Assembly: GCF_014384705.1 (NCBI RefSeq)
Contig: NZ_JACRSN010000008.1
Coordinates: 62,001-126,000 of the forward strand
Origin: Yeguia hominis
Lineage (GTDB): Bacteria; Bacillota; Clostridia; Oscillospirales; Acutalibacteraceae
Length of the DNA stretch: 64,000 nucleotides
Reading direction: 5' to 3'
The position numbers and the translations under genes are program-made. Positions 24,558-32,381 of the stretch are shown here, one piece after another (the stretch's first letter is position 1; every line of letters begins with the position of its first letter). Below the pieces are notes generated by a model. The model was not told the origin of the DNA. It worked only from the letters and a program-made list of their open reading frames with translations, and ran no database searches.

Positions 24558-24605
24558 GCGGCGTGTGGAGGATTGACTTCTTCCGCACGCCGCATCTTTT
24601 GTTTT
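24558..24605 (+). terminator. Terminator after the PTE-like gene
   Basis: GCGGCGTG / CACGCCGC stem with extended imperfect pairing around a loop of about 20 bases, then ATCTTTTGTTTT. Confidence 0.75.
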
Positions 24606-24883
24606 ATAAATCCCCCAAAAACCGCCTCTTAGGGCTGATCGGCCGAAGCGGCCGAAACCAGGATCTCCGCCGCGCCTGGCAACCTCTGATCGAAACCACT
24701 GCTTCTCGTCAGGCAGTCAGGCATTGCCGGGTTTCTTCCTGTCATCCGCAGTTCTTTATGGCAATTTGCAAACGGAAGATGGTTCAAATTCTAAAACACG
24801 AAAGCCAAGCCGGCATTTTGAAAAATTTGATTTTTGTTCTGACTGGCAAACAGCTTTCGGTTTCGATTGATATTTGTATCATA
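24606..24883. other. Gene-free leader region upstream of the 2-hydroxyacid dehydrogenase
   Basis: Several short GC-rich hairpins (for example GGCCGAAGCGGCC near 24640) but no ORF and no riboswitch I recognise. Confidence 0.4.
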
Positions 24884-24895
24884 ATGTCATGACAT
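24884..24895. promoter_or_regulatory. Perfect palindromic operator ATGTCATGACAT
   Basis: Perfect 12-bp palindrome 12 bp upstream of the -35 box of the next gene; the form fits a GntR- or LysR-type site. No such regulator is adjacent. Confidence 0.5.
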
Positions 24896-24907
24896 CATGA
24901 TTTTTGC

Positions 24908-24936
24908 TTGCAAAATTCCAGCGCCCGGTGTACAAT
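24908..24936 (+). promoter_or_regulatory. Promoter of the 2-hydroxyacid dehydrogenase gene
   Basis: TTGCAA (24908-24913), 17-bp spacer, TACAAT (24931-24936), 76 bp before the start codon. Confidence 0.65.
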
Positions 24937-25012
24937 AAAAGAAGACATCCGGGATCAAATTTACAGCATCCCGCTTCTTTACCCGAATCATTTTAAAAAG
25001 GAATGAATAGTT

Positions 25013-25942
25013 ATGGAAAAAATTCTTGCAACTCCCAGATCCTTCGGAAAAGCCAGCCGTGAGCCCATCGAAATGTTGGAAAAAGCGGGTTATAAAGTCA
25101 TTCTCAATCCGGTTGGAAAGATTTTGGACGAAGAAGAAATGAAGAAATATATCGCCGACGTCGTCGGAATTGTAATCGGCGTTGACCCGCTCAATGCGGC
25201 GGTTTTGGACTGCGCCAAAAACCTCAAGGCTATCTCCAAATATGGCGTCGGCACCGACAATATTGATCTGGAAAAAGCAAAAGAACTCGGCATCCCGGTC
25301 TCCATCACTGCCGGCGCAAACTCCAACGCCGTCGCGGACTACGCGTTTGCACTGATGATGGCTTGCGCACGCCGCGTAACAGAAATCAATGCAAAATGCA
25401 AACAAAAGGAATGGAAAAAGATCACCACAACCGATGTTTACGGCAAAACCATGGGCATTCTCGGACTCGGCGCCATCGGCAAAGGCGTTGCCAAGCGTGC
25501 ACAGGGGTTCGGCATGAAGGTTCTGGCTTACGATGTATTCTGGAACGAGGAATACGCCAAAGCGAACGACATCATCTATGCAACGCCGGAAGAAATCTAT
25601 CAATCCTGCGATTTCATCACGCTGCATCTGCCGCTGACGCCGGAAACAAAGAACATGATCGGCTACGAGCAGTTCTGCATGATGAAGCCCACCGCTGTTT
25701 TTGTCAACACCGCGCGCGGCGGCGTTGTCGACGAGGATGCGCTGGTGCGCGCCTTGAAAGAGGGAAAAATTTACGGTGCCGGCGTCGATGCATTCTCTTC
25801 GGAACCGCCTGCGAATGAGGAACTTTACACACTCGACAACCTGATCATGGGATCTCACTGCGCAGCTTCTACCACTGGTGCTGTGGAAGCCATGGGCAGA
25901 ATGGCCGCTCAAAATCTGCTCAAGAGCCTCGGAAAAGCATAA
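25013..25942 (+). CDS. D-isomer-specific 2-hydroxyacid dehydrogenase (phosphoglycerate dehydrogenase-like)
   Basis: 309 residues from ATG 25013 (AAAAGGAA upstream). Substrate domain with KYGVGTDNIDLEKA, then the NAD domain: MGILGLGAIGKGVAKRA, catalytic Arg in FVNTARGGVVDEDAL, Glu in the SSEPPANEEL region and the His position in MGSHCAASTTGAVEAMG (HxxA variant). No regulatory ACT domain, so it is the short form. Serine biosynthesis (SerA) is possible, but without serC or serB nearby and behind an inducible-looking operator, a sugar-acid role is equally likely. Monocistronic; hairpins follow at 26004-26049. Confidence 0.85.
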   Translation: MEKILATPRSFGKASREPIEMLEKAGYKVILNPVGKILDEEEMKKYIADVVGIVIGVDPLNAAVLDCAKNLKAISKYGVGTDNIDLEKAKELGIPVSITAGANSNAVADYAFALMMACARRVTEINAKCKQKEWKKITTTDVYGKTMGILGLGAIGKGVAKRAQGFGMKVLAYDVFWNEEYAKANDIIYATPEEIYQSCDFITLHLPLTPETKNMIGYEQFCMMKPTAVFVNTARGGVVDEDALVRALKEGKIYGAGVDAFSSEPPANEELYTLDNLIMGSHCAASTTGAVEAMGRMAAQNLLKSLGKA

Positions 25943-26003
25943 CTTCTTCCGGGCGCTTACCGGACAGCCGGAACCGGTTGTCTTCCTGTATTTTCGAAAG
26001 TCA

Positions 26004-26075
26004 AAGCCGCCGGCTAAGCCGGCGGCTTGCATAAGCCCTAGAAGGGCTTGGTACAGACGCAGCCCCTGAAGGGGC
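26004..26075. repeat. Cluster of short perfect hairpins
   Basis: Three compact hairpins in a row: AAGCCGCCGGC/GCCGGCGGCTT (26004-26028), AAGCCC/GGGCTT (26033-26049) and GCCCC/GGGGC (26062-26075). A fourth, AGCCCC/GGGGCT, lies at 26113-26128 beside the IS200/IS605 end. The first probably ends the dehydrogenase transcript; the rest resemble the REP-like hairpins that Y1 transposases recognise. Confidence 0.6.
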
Positions 26076-26133
26076 GCCGAAGGGGTTTGCCGACCGCATT
26101 CCTTCCTCCGGCAGCCCCTAAAGGGGCTTTGTT

Positions 26134-26609
26134 TTATGCCTTCTTGCTCACGCTACCCGTAAACGGGTCTACGAACTCTTTCAGTTCGACCTGATCCGCT
26201 ATCTGATCCTCGGTTAGCTGGTTCTTTATGTACTCCTGTATTTGCTTTTTATTTCTTCCTACCGTATCCACATAATATCCCCGCGCCCAGAAATGTCGGT
26301 TCCCATACTTGTCTTGAGGTTTGCGTGCCTGTCGAATATCATCAGACTGCTCTTTCCTTTGAGATATCCCATGATTTGCGATACGCTGTACTTCGGCGGA
26401 ATCCTGATGAGCATATGTACGTGGTCTCTGCACAGCTCCGCTTCGATGATTTCGATTCCTTTTTGCTGGCATAGTTGTCTCCATATCTTCCCAATATCTA
26501 CCTTGATTTCTCCGTATATCGCCATTCTCCGATATTTCGGCGCGAATACTACGTGGTATTGACATCTCCATGTCGTATGATTTAATCTGTTTATGTCTTT
26601 TTCTTTCAC
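26134..26609 (-). pseudogene. tnpA: IS200/IS605 TnpA (Y1 transposase), frameshifted
   Basis: Reading from GTG 26609, the N-terminal part (NHTTWRCQYHVVFAPKYRR, HVHMLIRIPPKYSVS with the HUH motif, KGKSSLMIFDRHANLK) is intact. At about 26312 one base is missing, and the frame that follows continues the family sequence YGNRHFWARGYYVDTVGRN with the catalytic Tyr in YYVDTVG. So the nuclease His pair and the Tyr are now in different frames. Joined they would give about 158 residues, normal for TnpA. The start lies inside a CTTTCACGTGAAAG palindrome, and the ribosome-binding site pairs with an upstream segment. Confidence 0.85.
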
Positions 26610-26618
26610 GTGAAAGTC

Positions 26619-26672
26619 CTCCCTGTTTTGATTGTTGTGTGGTCGGCAAACCACTTCTTATCTAACAGGGAG
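26619..26672 (-). promoter_or_regulatory. RNA structure masking the tnpA ribosome-binding site
   Basis: CTCCCTGTT (minus strand of 26664-26672) is complementary to AACAGGGAG (26619-26627), which contains the tnpA Shine-Dalgarno. This matches the known translational self-repression of IS200 transposase by a 5' stem-loop. Confidence 0.6.
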
Positions 26673-26759
26673 CTTTTTTCTTGTCTACTCTACTCCTCGC
26701 TATAAGCTATTTTTTTACCCCCGGCATAGCCGGGGGTTGCCTTTGGTACAACCAAAACA

Positions 26760-26803
26760 AACCGGGCTGCATCATTTGAAAGATGCAGCCCGGTTCTTTT
26801 TTG
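26760..26803 (+). terminator. Strong hairpin terminator
   Basis: Perfect 14-bp stem AACCGGGCTGCATC / GATGCAGCCCGGTT with an 8-base loop, then C and six T. It could also work on the minus strand, beyond the hydrogenase operon. Confidence 0.85.
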
Positions 26804-27092
26804 ATTTTGAACGCCACCGAATACGCTGATAGACATGTCCCGTAAAGACGCTTTCGCTCCAATCGCCGCGCGAAACAGACTGCCAATCTGCGATTTGGCA
26901 AATGCAGACGCACTCGATGAAAAAAGCGGAGAGCCGGTTTGTGGGCAAAGCGCATTGGATGCAATCGAAAAGCGCATCCGTAACATTCTTAAGATTCCAG
27001 CCGGCAAAACACCTTACAAGACATCTCAAATCTCCGGCTTTCCCGGACATTTTTGGCTTTTATTCTGCAAAATTCACTGGCAACTGTCCCGG
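26804..27092. other. Gene-free stretch downstream of the hydrogenase operon
   Basis: About 290 bases. Frames on both strands run into the hydrogenase gene or the IS and lack start signals; I see nothing else here. Confidence 0.4.
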
Positions 27093-28514
27093 TCAAAGAA
27101 CCCGGATAGCATCCTGGATGGTTTTCTCCAGCGCCTCTCTTCCGTATGCGTCAACGGCATTTTTGTCCTTTTCCGTATGCGTCAGACATCCCGCTCCGCC
27201 GATACATCCGCCGGAACAGGCCATTCCTTCCACAAAATTTTCCACCAGCAGGTTTCTGCCCGCCTTGAGAAGCGCCGTCCGGCAAGCCTCAATTCCGTCG
27301 CAGGCAAGCGGACGGTAATCGAAATCTGACAGACCGTTTTCTTTAAGTCCTTCCCGTACAGCCTCTGAAAGCCCACCGCTTCTGCAGAAAATTCTTCCGT
27401 AATAAGAGGCGTTGTCGAGCGCTGTTTCCGGAAGCGTCGTGATGTCGATATCCCGGCTGTCAAAAAGCGCCTGCAATTCTTCAAACGTCAGGACACTGTC
27501 GACATATGGCGCAACCTCCGGCCGTTTCATCTCCATCTTTTTTGCTGTACACGGCCCGATAAAGACAATCCGTGCGCCGGGATGCGTTTCCTTGATGTAT
27601 TTCGAAATGGCTGCCATTGGGGATAAATTGTGAGAAATATGCTCTTTGAGCTGCGGAAATTGTTTCTCAACATAGCTGACAAACCCGGGGCAGCAGGAAT
27701 TGAAAAGGAATCCCTTCTCATAAAGTTCCTGGCATTCCGCGTTTGCAACCATGTCGGCGCCCAGCGCAGCTTCCACTGTATGGAAAAAGCCCAGTTCCCG
27801 AAGGCCGGTAATTACCTGCCCCAGCTTTGCATAGCTGAATTGGCTTGAAATCGACGGTGCAACAATTGCATACAGCGGATACGCCCGGTTTCCATCGCTC
27901 TTCTGAATCAGGTCGACGACATCGAGAATCCAAGATTTATCCGTAATTGCCCCAAACGGGCACTGGTACACACACGCGCCGCATGCGATGCATTTTTGGT
28001 TATCGATCGATGCCGCCTGCGCCTCGTTTGCCCGAATCGCCTTGACCTTGCAGGCATTTTCACAGGGGCGTTTCCGATTAATAATTGCACTATACGGACA
28101 CACCTTTGCACAGCGTCCGCATCCGACACATTTCGTCTTGTCAATGTGCGCTTTCAAATGCTCATCATAGGTGATGGCGCCGCGTTTACAGACGTCGTTG
28201 CACCGATGCGCGATGCAGCCCCGGCACGCTTCCGAGACTTCATAGCCGCCCATCGGGCACTCGTCGCAGGCAATTTCGATCACTTCGATCACATTGGGAT
28301 TTTCTCGATCTCCGCCCATTGCCAGCTTGATGCGCTCTGAAACGATTGCGCGTTCCTTATAAATGCAGCAGCGCATCGTCGACTTCGGTCCCGGGGAAAT
28401 CAGCTTCGGAATATCGGAAATCTTCTCAAGAAGGTTCCCATCAAACGCCGCCCGCGCGACCTCCCGCAGTACTCTATACTTTAAATCCTGTACCTTGGTA
28501 TCAAATTTTCTCAC
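27093..28514 (-). CDS. Monomeric [FeFe]-hydrogenase, group B-like
   Basis: 473 residues, GTG start at 28514. N-terminal Cys-rich region (residues 83-110, CDECPMGG, CRGC..RC..VC), then two [4Fe-4S] ferredoxin sets, one CVGCGRCAKVCP (129-140) and one CIACGACVYQCP (175-186). The H-cluster domain follows with the three signatures in their group B form: NSCCPGF (272-278), PCTAKKME (321-328) and MACSGGCIGG near 435. All H-cluster Cys are present. It would evolve or oxidise H2 using ferredoxin. It is the last gene of a four-gene cluster 18 bp after the phosphatase. The group assignment rests on motif variants and gene context, not on a tree. Confidence 0.88.
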   Translation of the reverse strand: MRKFDTKVQDLKYRVLREVARAAFDGNLLEKISDIPKLISPGPKSTMRCCIYKERAIVSERIKLAMGGDRENPNVIEVIEIACDECPMGGYEVSEACRGCIAHRCNDVCKRGAITYDEHLKAHIDKTKCVGCGRCAKVCPYSAIINRKRPCENACKVKAIRANEAQAASIDNQKCIACGACVYQCPFGAITDKSWILDVVDLIQKSDGNRAYPLYAIVAPSISSQFSYAKLGQVITGLRELGFFHTVEAALGADMVANAECQELYEKGFLFNSCCPGFVSYVEKQFPQLKEHISHNLSPMAAISKYIKETHPGARIVFIGPCTAKKMEMKRPEVAPYVDSVLTFEELQALFDSRDIDITTLPETALDNASYYGRIFCRSGGLSEAVREGLKENGLSDFDYRPLACDGIEACRTALLKAGRNLLVENFVEGMACSGGCIGGAGCLTHTEKDKNAVDAYGREALEKTIQDAIRVL

Positions 28515-28532
28515 AAACCTTGCCCTCGCTTT

Positions 28533-29705
28533 TTAGAAATAACTGACCTTGATGCGCTTGCCCATTTTTTTCAGCGCTTCCGAAAGCTCATCGACCAGCC
28601 GCATTTTAATGCTGAAGCCAATCGGCAAATTCGGATTCTGGTGCGCCGGGTTGATCGCGCGTCCGACAAAAAAGTTAATGTCCGTCGCCTCTTCGAAAAG
28701 GAGCCGGGAAATGAGCGAAGCGCCGTCATGCTTATAGCTCCATTCTGTGTAACAGGCATTGTTATCCAGATAGCTCTGCGCATATTTGAGAACCCGGCTG
28801 ATGGTAATCACGCCCTCTGTGACGAGATCCACGCCGTCAATTTTCGCAATCGGCGGAATTTCCGGATCGACATAATCCAGCTGCGGAACCACTTCCTTAT
28901 GCAGATATTTTCCCGCCAGCGTCGACGTTGTACCGCCGCAGACGATATGTTTTCCGCCCTTTGAGAAAAACAGCGCCATCATTCGGTTGACGTCGTCCGG
29001 GTTGGACGGCGGTCCGATCATCAGATTCATCGGGACGCGGTTCCGGATCTTCACGGTACAGACCGTTGTATCATCACCGGGACGTTCGCCGTAAAGCCGG
29101 TTGCATTCGTCCAGCAGGATGGTCGACAACGTCTTGGCCGTAAATTCCGGGTCATACATAGTCTCCATAAAATCCACGATATTCTTGCGTTCCCAGCCAT
29201 AATTGAGCGTCTGCTCCACGCCGGCATGAATCGCACCGTCACTCATCAAAATGAACACATCATTTTCCTGCAGACGGATTTTGGACTGGTAAATGGTCTT
29301 GCCGCCGATTTCCTGGACGGTTTTCGGATACTCGACGTTTTTGCCGTCACGCAGCAAAATCACCTGCGGATTGTCATACTGAATCATCTCCGCCTCTTCG
29401 TTGTTTACAATCCGCAAAATGGTAAAGGTGGAGTAGGCAACTTCCCGCACCTTACAGACCGGAAGCGTCGAAGCAATCGTAGAGACGCAGTCCTCGATGC
29501 TCATCGATTCCGCCATCATCGTCGAAATAATCTTTGACGTCAGTGTGGAAAGGATACTCGCCTTTACCCCGCTACCGAGCCCGTCAGCAAGCACCACAAC
29601 AATCGAATCTTCCCCCTGCTCCACAACATCAATATGATCGCCGCAGAGCTGTTCGCCGTATTTATTCAGGCTGTGATATCCGATATCTGTACAAAGATTA
29701 TTCAT
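28533..29705 (-). CDS. SpoIIE-family (PP2C-type) protein phosphatase
   Basis: 390 residues from ATG 29705 (a GTG immediately upstream at 29708 is an alternative); overlaps the end of the PAS-hydrogenase gene. The N-terminal 220 residues form the phosphatase domain: VVVLADGLGSGVKAS (metal Asp and Gly), FILMSDGAIHAGVEQ and PGDDTTVCTVKI (metal Asp). The C-terminal 170 residues (from VPMNLMIGPPSNP) form an unrecognised domain that appears specific to hydrogenase-linked phosphatases. Serine/threonine phosphatases beside group C or D hydrogenases are known and are thought to relay the H2 signal. This protein is the likely output module of the sensor. Confidence 0.88.
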   Translation of the reverse strand: MNNLCTDIGYHSLNKYGEQLCGDHIDVVEQGEDSIVVVLADGLGSGVKASILSTLTSKIISTMMAESMSIEDCVSTIASTLPVCKVREVAYSTFTILRIVNNEEAEMIQYDNPQVILLRDGKNVEYPKTVQEIGGKTIYQSKIRLQENDVFILMSDGAIHAGVEQTLNYGWERKNIVDFMETMYDPEFTAKTLSTILLDECNRLYGERPGDDTTVCTVKIRNRVPMNLMIGPPSNPDDVNRMMALFFSKGGKHIVCGGTTSTLAGKYLHKEVVPQLDYVDPEIPPIAKIDGVDLVTEGVITISRVLKYAQSYLDNNACYTEWSYKHDGASLISRLLFEEATDINFFVGRAINPAHQNPNLPIGFSIKMRLVDELSEALKKMGKRIKVSYF

Positions 29706-31377
29706 CACCCAGCGACTCCTTCAGTTTCGTCAAAGCGATTTTCGTCTCTGCGGTCGTCTCGCCGAGCAGAGACGCGATTTCCTGTACGACACGCATCTGC
29801 TTTTCTACCACCTTATCGGTGATTTCAATGGTTTTGCGGCTGATTTCTTCTTTCTTTTCCCGTTCCGATTCTTCCGCCGTCACATCGCGCATGACGCACA
29901 TAATGATCCGGTAGCTCTTATCGTAAATCACGGATTCCTCGATATATTTCTGATATTCCGCAAGATAGACGCGCTTATCCTGCACGCTTCTTCCGCTCTC
30001 CATCACATCGAAGAAAATTTTGGGATCGAGGATCCGCACGACCTGTTCGCCGAGCACATCCGATTCGCTGCGGATATTCATAATCCGGCGGGCAGCGGCG
30101 TTGATCTGCTGCACCTCGAGCGCCTCGTTCAAAACGATAATTCCATTCGGCGTGTTGTTGATGATGTTATCCGAGAAAGATTCCGCTTTTTCTTTCAGAA
30201 ACGGCAAACACATGGAAAGATCCGCTTTGCCCTGGTAGATTGCAACCGCCTTTTCCCGACAGGTATTGTACCCGCAGGTGCCGCAGTTGAGCTCGTCTTC
30301 CGGCTTTGTTTTGCCCATTTTCCGCAGAATTTCTTTCATTTCCAGCGTACCGGGCATCCGATGGTTCATACCCATATATCCGCGATCCAGCTTAATCTCC
30401 GCAAGAGGCGGCTGCTCGACCTGGAAATCTTTTTTGCCGGCGTAATGATCGATTGTCACATAATCCGTCACCGGCAGCCGATGGTCTTTTCCCATTGCCG
30501 GTCCGCCGATGCAGCTTCCGCTGCAGGAGGACATCTCCACAAAGCAGTGCGAAAGCTTTCCCGCGATGATGTCCTTCACCGCGCTCATGCAGTTTTCGAT
30601 CCCGTCCACCGTCAGATAGGTATAATTGTCGGTATCCTCGCGATCCATCGTCCGCAGAATTCCGCCTGCCGTCGGAAACAGGCGTGCCCGGCTCTCCGGA
30701 TTCTGTTCCGTATCCTGTTCCGGCTCGATGCCTTCCTGACGGAACCATTCTGTCAGCTCTTCAAAGGTCAGCACGCAATCGATGACCTTGTCATACTGAT
30801 CCGCTTCTGCCTTTTTGGAAATACACGGCCCGACAAAAACAATTTTCGCACCCGGATACCGTTTGCGCAGGCTGACCGCATGGGCCTGCATCGGAGACAT
30901 CACCCGTGCAAGACATCCGAGCGCTTCTGGATAATACTTCTGAATCATCATATTGACCGTCGGACAGCAGGAAGAAATGATGACATCTTCCTTTCCTTCC
31001 CGCACCATTGCTTCATATTCCCGTTTGACAATGGTCGCGCCAACTGCTGTTTCTTCCGCTGCTGTAAAGCCCAGCTTCTGCAGCGCCTTCTCCATCGTTT
31101 GAATGGAAGCACCGGTATAATTTGCGGCAAATGCCGGCGCCACACTGACAACGACCTGGTCATTCTCTGTCATCAGAACTTTCGCCTTTTCGACATCGTT
31201 CCGGATTTCTTTGGCGTTCTGCGGACATACGACAAAGCATTGTCCGCACAGAATGCACTCGTCTCCGACAATGTGCGCCTGGTTTCCGGAAAATCGAATG
31301 GACTTCACCGGACAGTGCCGGATACATTTATAGCAGTTTTTGCAATTCGATTTTTTCAGCTTGAGATACTCCGTCAT
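29698..31377 (-). CDS. Putative sensory [FeFe]-hydrogenase, group C-like, with PAS domain
   Basis: 559 residues from ATG 31377 behind GGGAGG. Order: two [4Fe-4S] sets (Cys12-15-18-22 and Cys41-44-47-51), an H domain with SSCCPTV, GPCISKK and SSCSGSCIGGP, a separate [4Fe-4S] segment LNCGTCGYNTCREKA, then a PAS domain (about 415-500, FSDNIINNTPNGIIVLNEALEVQQINAAARRIMNI) and a C-terminal coiled coil. This is the layout of group C (HydS) enzymes, which are thought to sense H2 or redox state rather than catalyse bulk turnover. It lies between a ferredoxin and a phosphatase. A longer in-frame ORF to 31440 lacks a start signal. Confidence 0.88.
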   Translation of the reverse strand: MTEYLKLKKSNCKNCYKCIRHCPVKSIRFSGNQAHIVGDECILCGQCFVVCPQNAKEIRNDVEKAKVLMTENDQVVVSVAPAFAANYTGASIQTMEKALQKLGFTAAEETAVGATIVKREYEAMVREGKEDVIISSCCPTVNMMIQKYYPEALGCLARVMSPMQAHAVSLRKRYPGAKIVFVGPCISKKAEADQYDKVIDCVLTFEELTEWFRQEGIEPEQDTEQNPESRARLFPTAGGILRTMDREDTDNYTYLTVDGIENCMSAVKDIIAGKLSHCFVEMSSCSGSCIGGPAMGKDHRLPVTDYVTIDHYAGKKDFQVEQPPLAEIKLDRGYMGMNHRMPGTLEMKEILRKMGKTKPEDELNCGTCGYNTCREKAVAIYQGKADLSMCLPFLKEKAESFSDNIINNTPNGIIVLNEALEVQQINAAARRIMNIRSESDVLGEQVVRILDPKIFFDVMESGRSVQDKRVYLAEYQKYIEESVIYDKSYRIIMCVMRDVTAEESEREKKEEISRKTIEITDKVVEKQMRVVQEIASLLGETTAETKIALTKLKESLGDE

Positions 31378-31470
31378 CGTGTATAACCTCCCAGGATTCT
31401 CCGTCAGATTTTTCAGCTGTGCGTGCGCCGCTTTTTGCACCGAACACGTTTAAACGCACGTTTTTAAAAT

Positions 31471-31713
31471 TCAGGAAACTTTCGACAAAATTTCGTCTTT
31501 AAAAAAATCATCTACCGTATCCGGACTGACGGAATACAGCACATCGTCCACCGTTACAGAAACGCCATGGACACAGTTCCCCATGCAAAACCGGCCGCCC
31601 ATCTCCACCTTGGTTTGCAGGCCGTTTTGCTCAACCAATTCCTGCAGGCGTTCAATCACCCGTCTGGAGCCTTTTAAATGGCAGGAGCTTCCAATACAAA
31701 TTGTAACTTTCAT
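31471..31713 (-). CDS. Thioredoxin-like [2Fe-2S] ferredoxin (NuoE/HoxE-type)
   Basis: 80 residues from ATG 31713 behind AAAGGAG. Four Cys in the NuoE pattern: CIGSSCHLKGS then FCMGNC, with a GVSVTVDD...YSVSPDTVDDFF end. Only the [2Fe-2S] domain is present, without the helical NuoE N-terminus. It heads the hydrogenase cluster and probably passes electrons to or from one of the hydrogenases. A TATAAT box is visible near 31750 on the minus strand, but no convincing -35. Confidence 0.85.
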   Translation of the reverse strand: MKVTICIGSSCHLKGSRRVIERLQELVEQNGLQTKVEMGGRFCMGNCVHGVSVTVDDVLYSVSPDTVDDFFKDEILSKVS

Positions 31714-31828
31714 TTACATTTCTCCTTTAAGTATTTCATTATATTTGTTGCATACTGCAATCTTTACCACCACTCGAATTTCATTTTGCACTGTTTTGAC
31801 AAAACAGATTTTGCGTTCTTTTTGTGGA

Positions 31829-32294
31829 AAAAAGGTTTTTGCGCCAGCATTGCGGGGCGGCTTTTCCGACCGGGTTCGCGCAGCGGAACTGCGCAAGGTT
31901 ATTATAGCGAAGCTAAAATGTTCTTGCGCTGGCGATGCGCCAGCATTGCGGGGCGGCTTTGCCGACCAAGGTTCGCGCAGCGGAACTGCGCAAGGTTATT
32001 ATAGCGAAGCTAAAATGTTCTTGCGCTGGCGATGCGCCAGCATTGCGGGGCGGCTTTGCCGACCAAGGTTCGCGCAGCGGAACTGCGCAAGGTTATTATA
32101 GCGAAGCTAAAATGTTCTTGCGCTGGCGATGCGCCAGCATTGCGGGGCGGCTTTGCCGACCAAGGTTCGCGCAGCGGAACTGCGCAAGGTTATTATAGCG
32201 AAGCTAAAATGTTCTTAAGGGGCAAAGCAAAAGCTTTGCGAAGACGGCAACGCCGTCCGGCATGCGCAAGCATGGCGCGCTTAAGGTTATTATA
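31829..32294. repeat. Tandem array of five structured 97-bp units (cloverleaf-like repeat)
   Basis: The box AAGGTTATTATA occurs at 31895, 31992, 32089, 32186 and 32283, exactly 97 bases apart. Each of units 2-5 starts with GCGAAGCTAAAATGTTCTT (19 bases), then a 66-base body, then the box. Units 2-4 are virtually identical; unit 1 is degenerate at its 5' side; unit 5 has an unrelated 66-base body that nevertheless folds alike: an outer stem (TTGCGC/GCGCAA in units 2-4, TTAAG/CTTAA in unit 5) enclosing three small hairpins. Chance ORFs here repeat in frame-shifted series and are not genes. It lies between the rlmH terminator and the hydrogenase cluster. Confidence 0.88.
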
Positions 32295-32329
32295 ACACAT
32301 CCCCCCTCCAAAAAGCGAGAGCAAACCGT

Positions 32330-32371
32330 AAAAAGCCGCACAATATACTGCGGTACACTGTGCGGCTTTTT
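32330..32371 (-). terminator. Terminator of the MBL hydrolase-rlmH operon
   Basis: 13-bp stem AAAAAGCCGCACA / TGTGCGGCTTTTT, loop of 16 bases, starting 11 bases after the rlmH stop; T-rich on both strands. Confidence 0.85.
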
Positions 32372-32381
32372 CGTCTTCTGC

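Larger units (their letters stand above)
26105..26736 (-). mobile_element. IS200/IS605-family insertion sequence (decayed)
   Basis: A single tnpA-type gene flanked by hairpins: AGCCCC/GGGGCT (26113-26128) on the 3' side of tnpA, and GTGGT/ACCAC near 26645 plus CCCCCGGC/GCCGGGGG (26718-26736) on the 5' side. Exact ends are uncertain because these elements leave no inverted repeats or target duplications. Confidence 0.65.

Noticed and set aside
24606..24883. SAM riboswitch because of CTGGCAACC
   Set aside because: The remaining S-box elements (GAG..GGAGG, GAAACC, GGTGC) are not found in order, and the dehydrogenase is not a methionine gene.
26835..27329. 164-codon plus-strand ORF
   Set aside because: Its second half is antisense to the group B hydrogenase, and there is no start signal.
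31829..32294. CRISPR array as an explanation of the regular repeat
   Set aside because: The period of 97 bp has long conserved and structured bodies in place of unique spacers, and there are no cas genes in the window.
31583..32295. Several overlapping plus-strand ORFs of 87-172 codons with repeated peptide sequence
   Set aside because: They arise from the 97-bp tandem repeat, which is not a multiple of three, and have no ribosome-binding sites.
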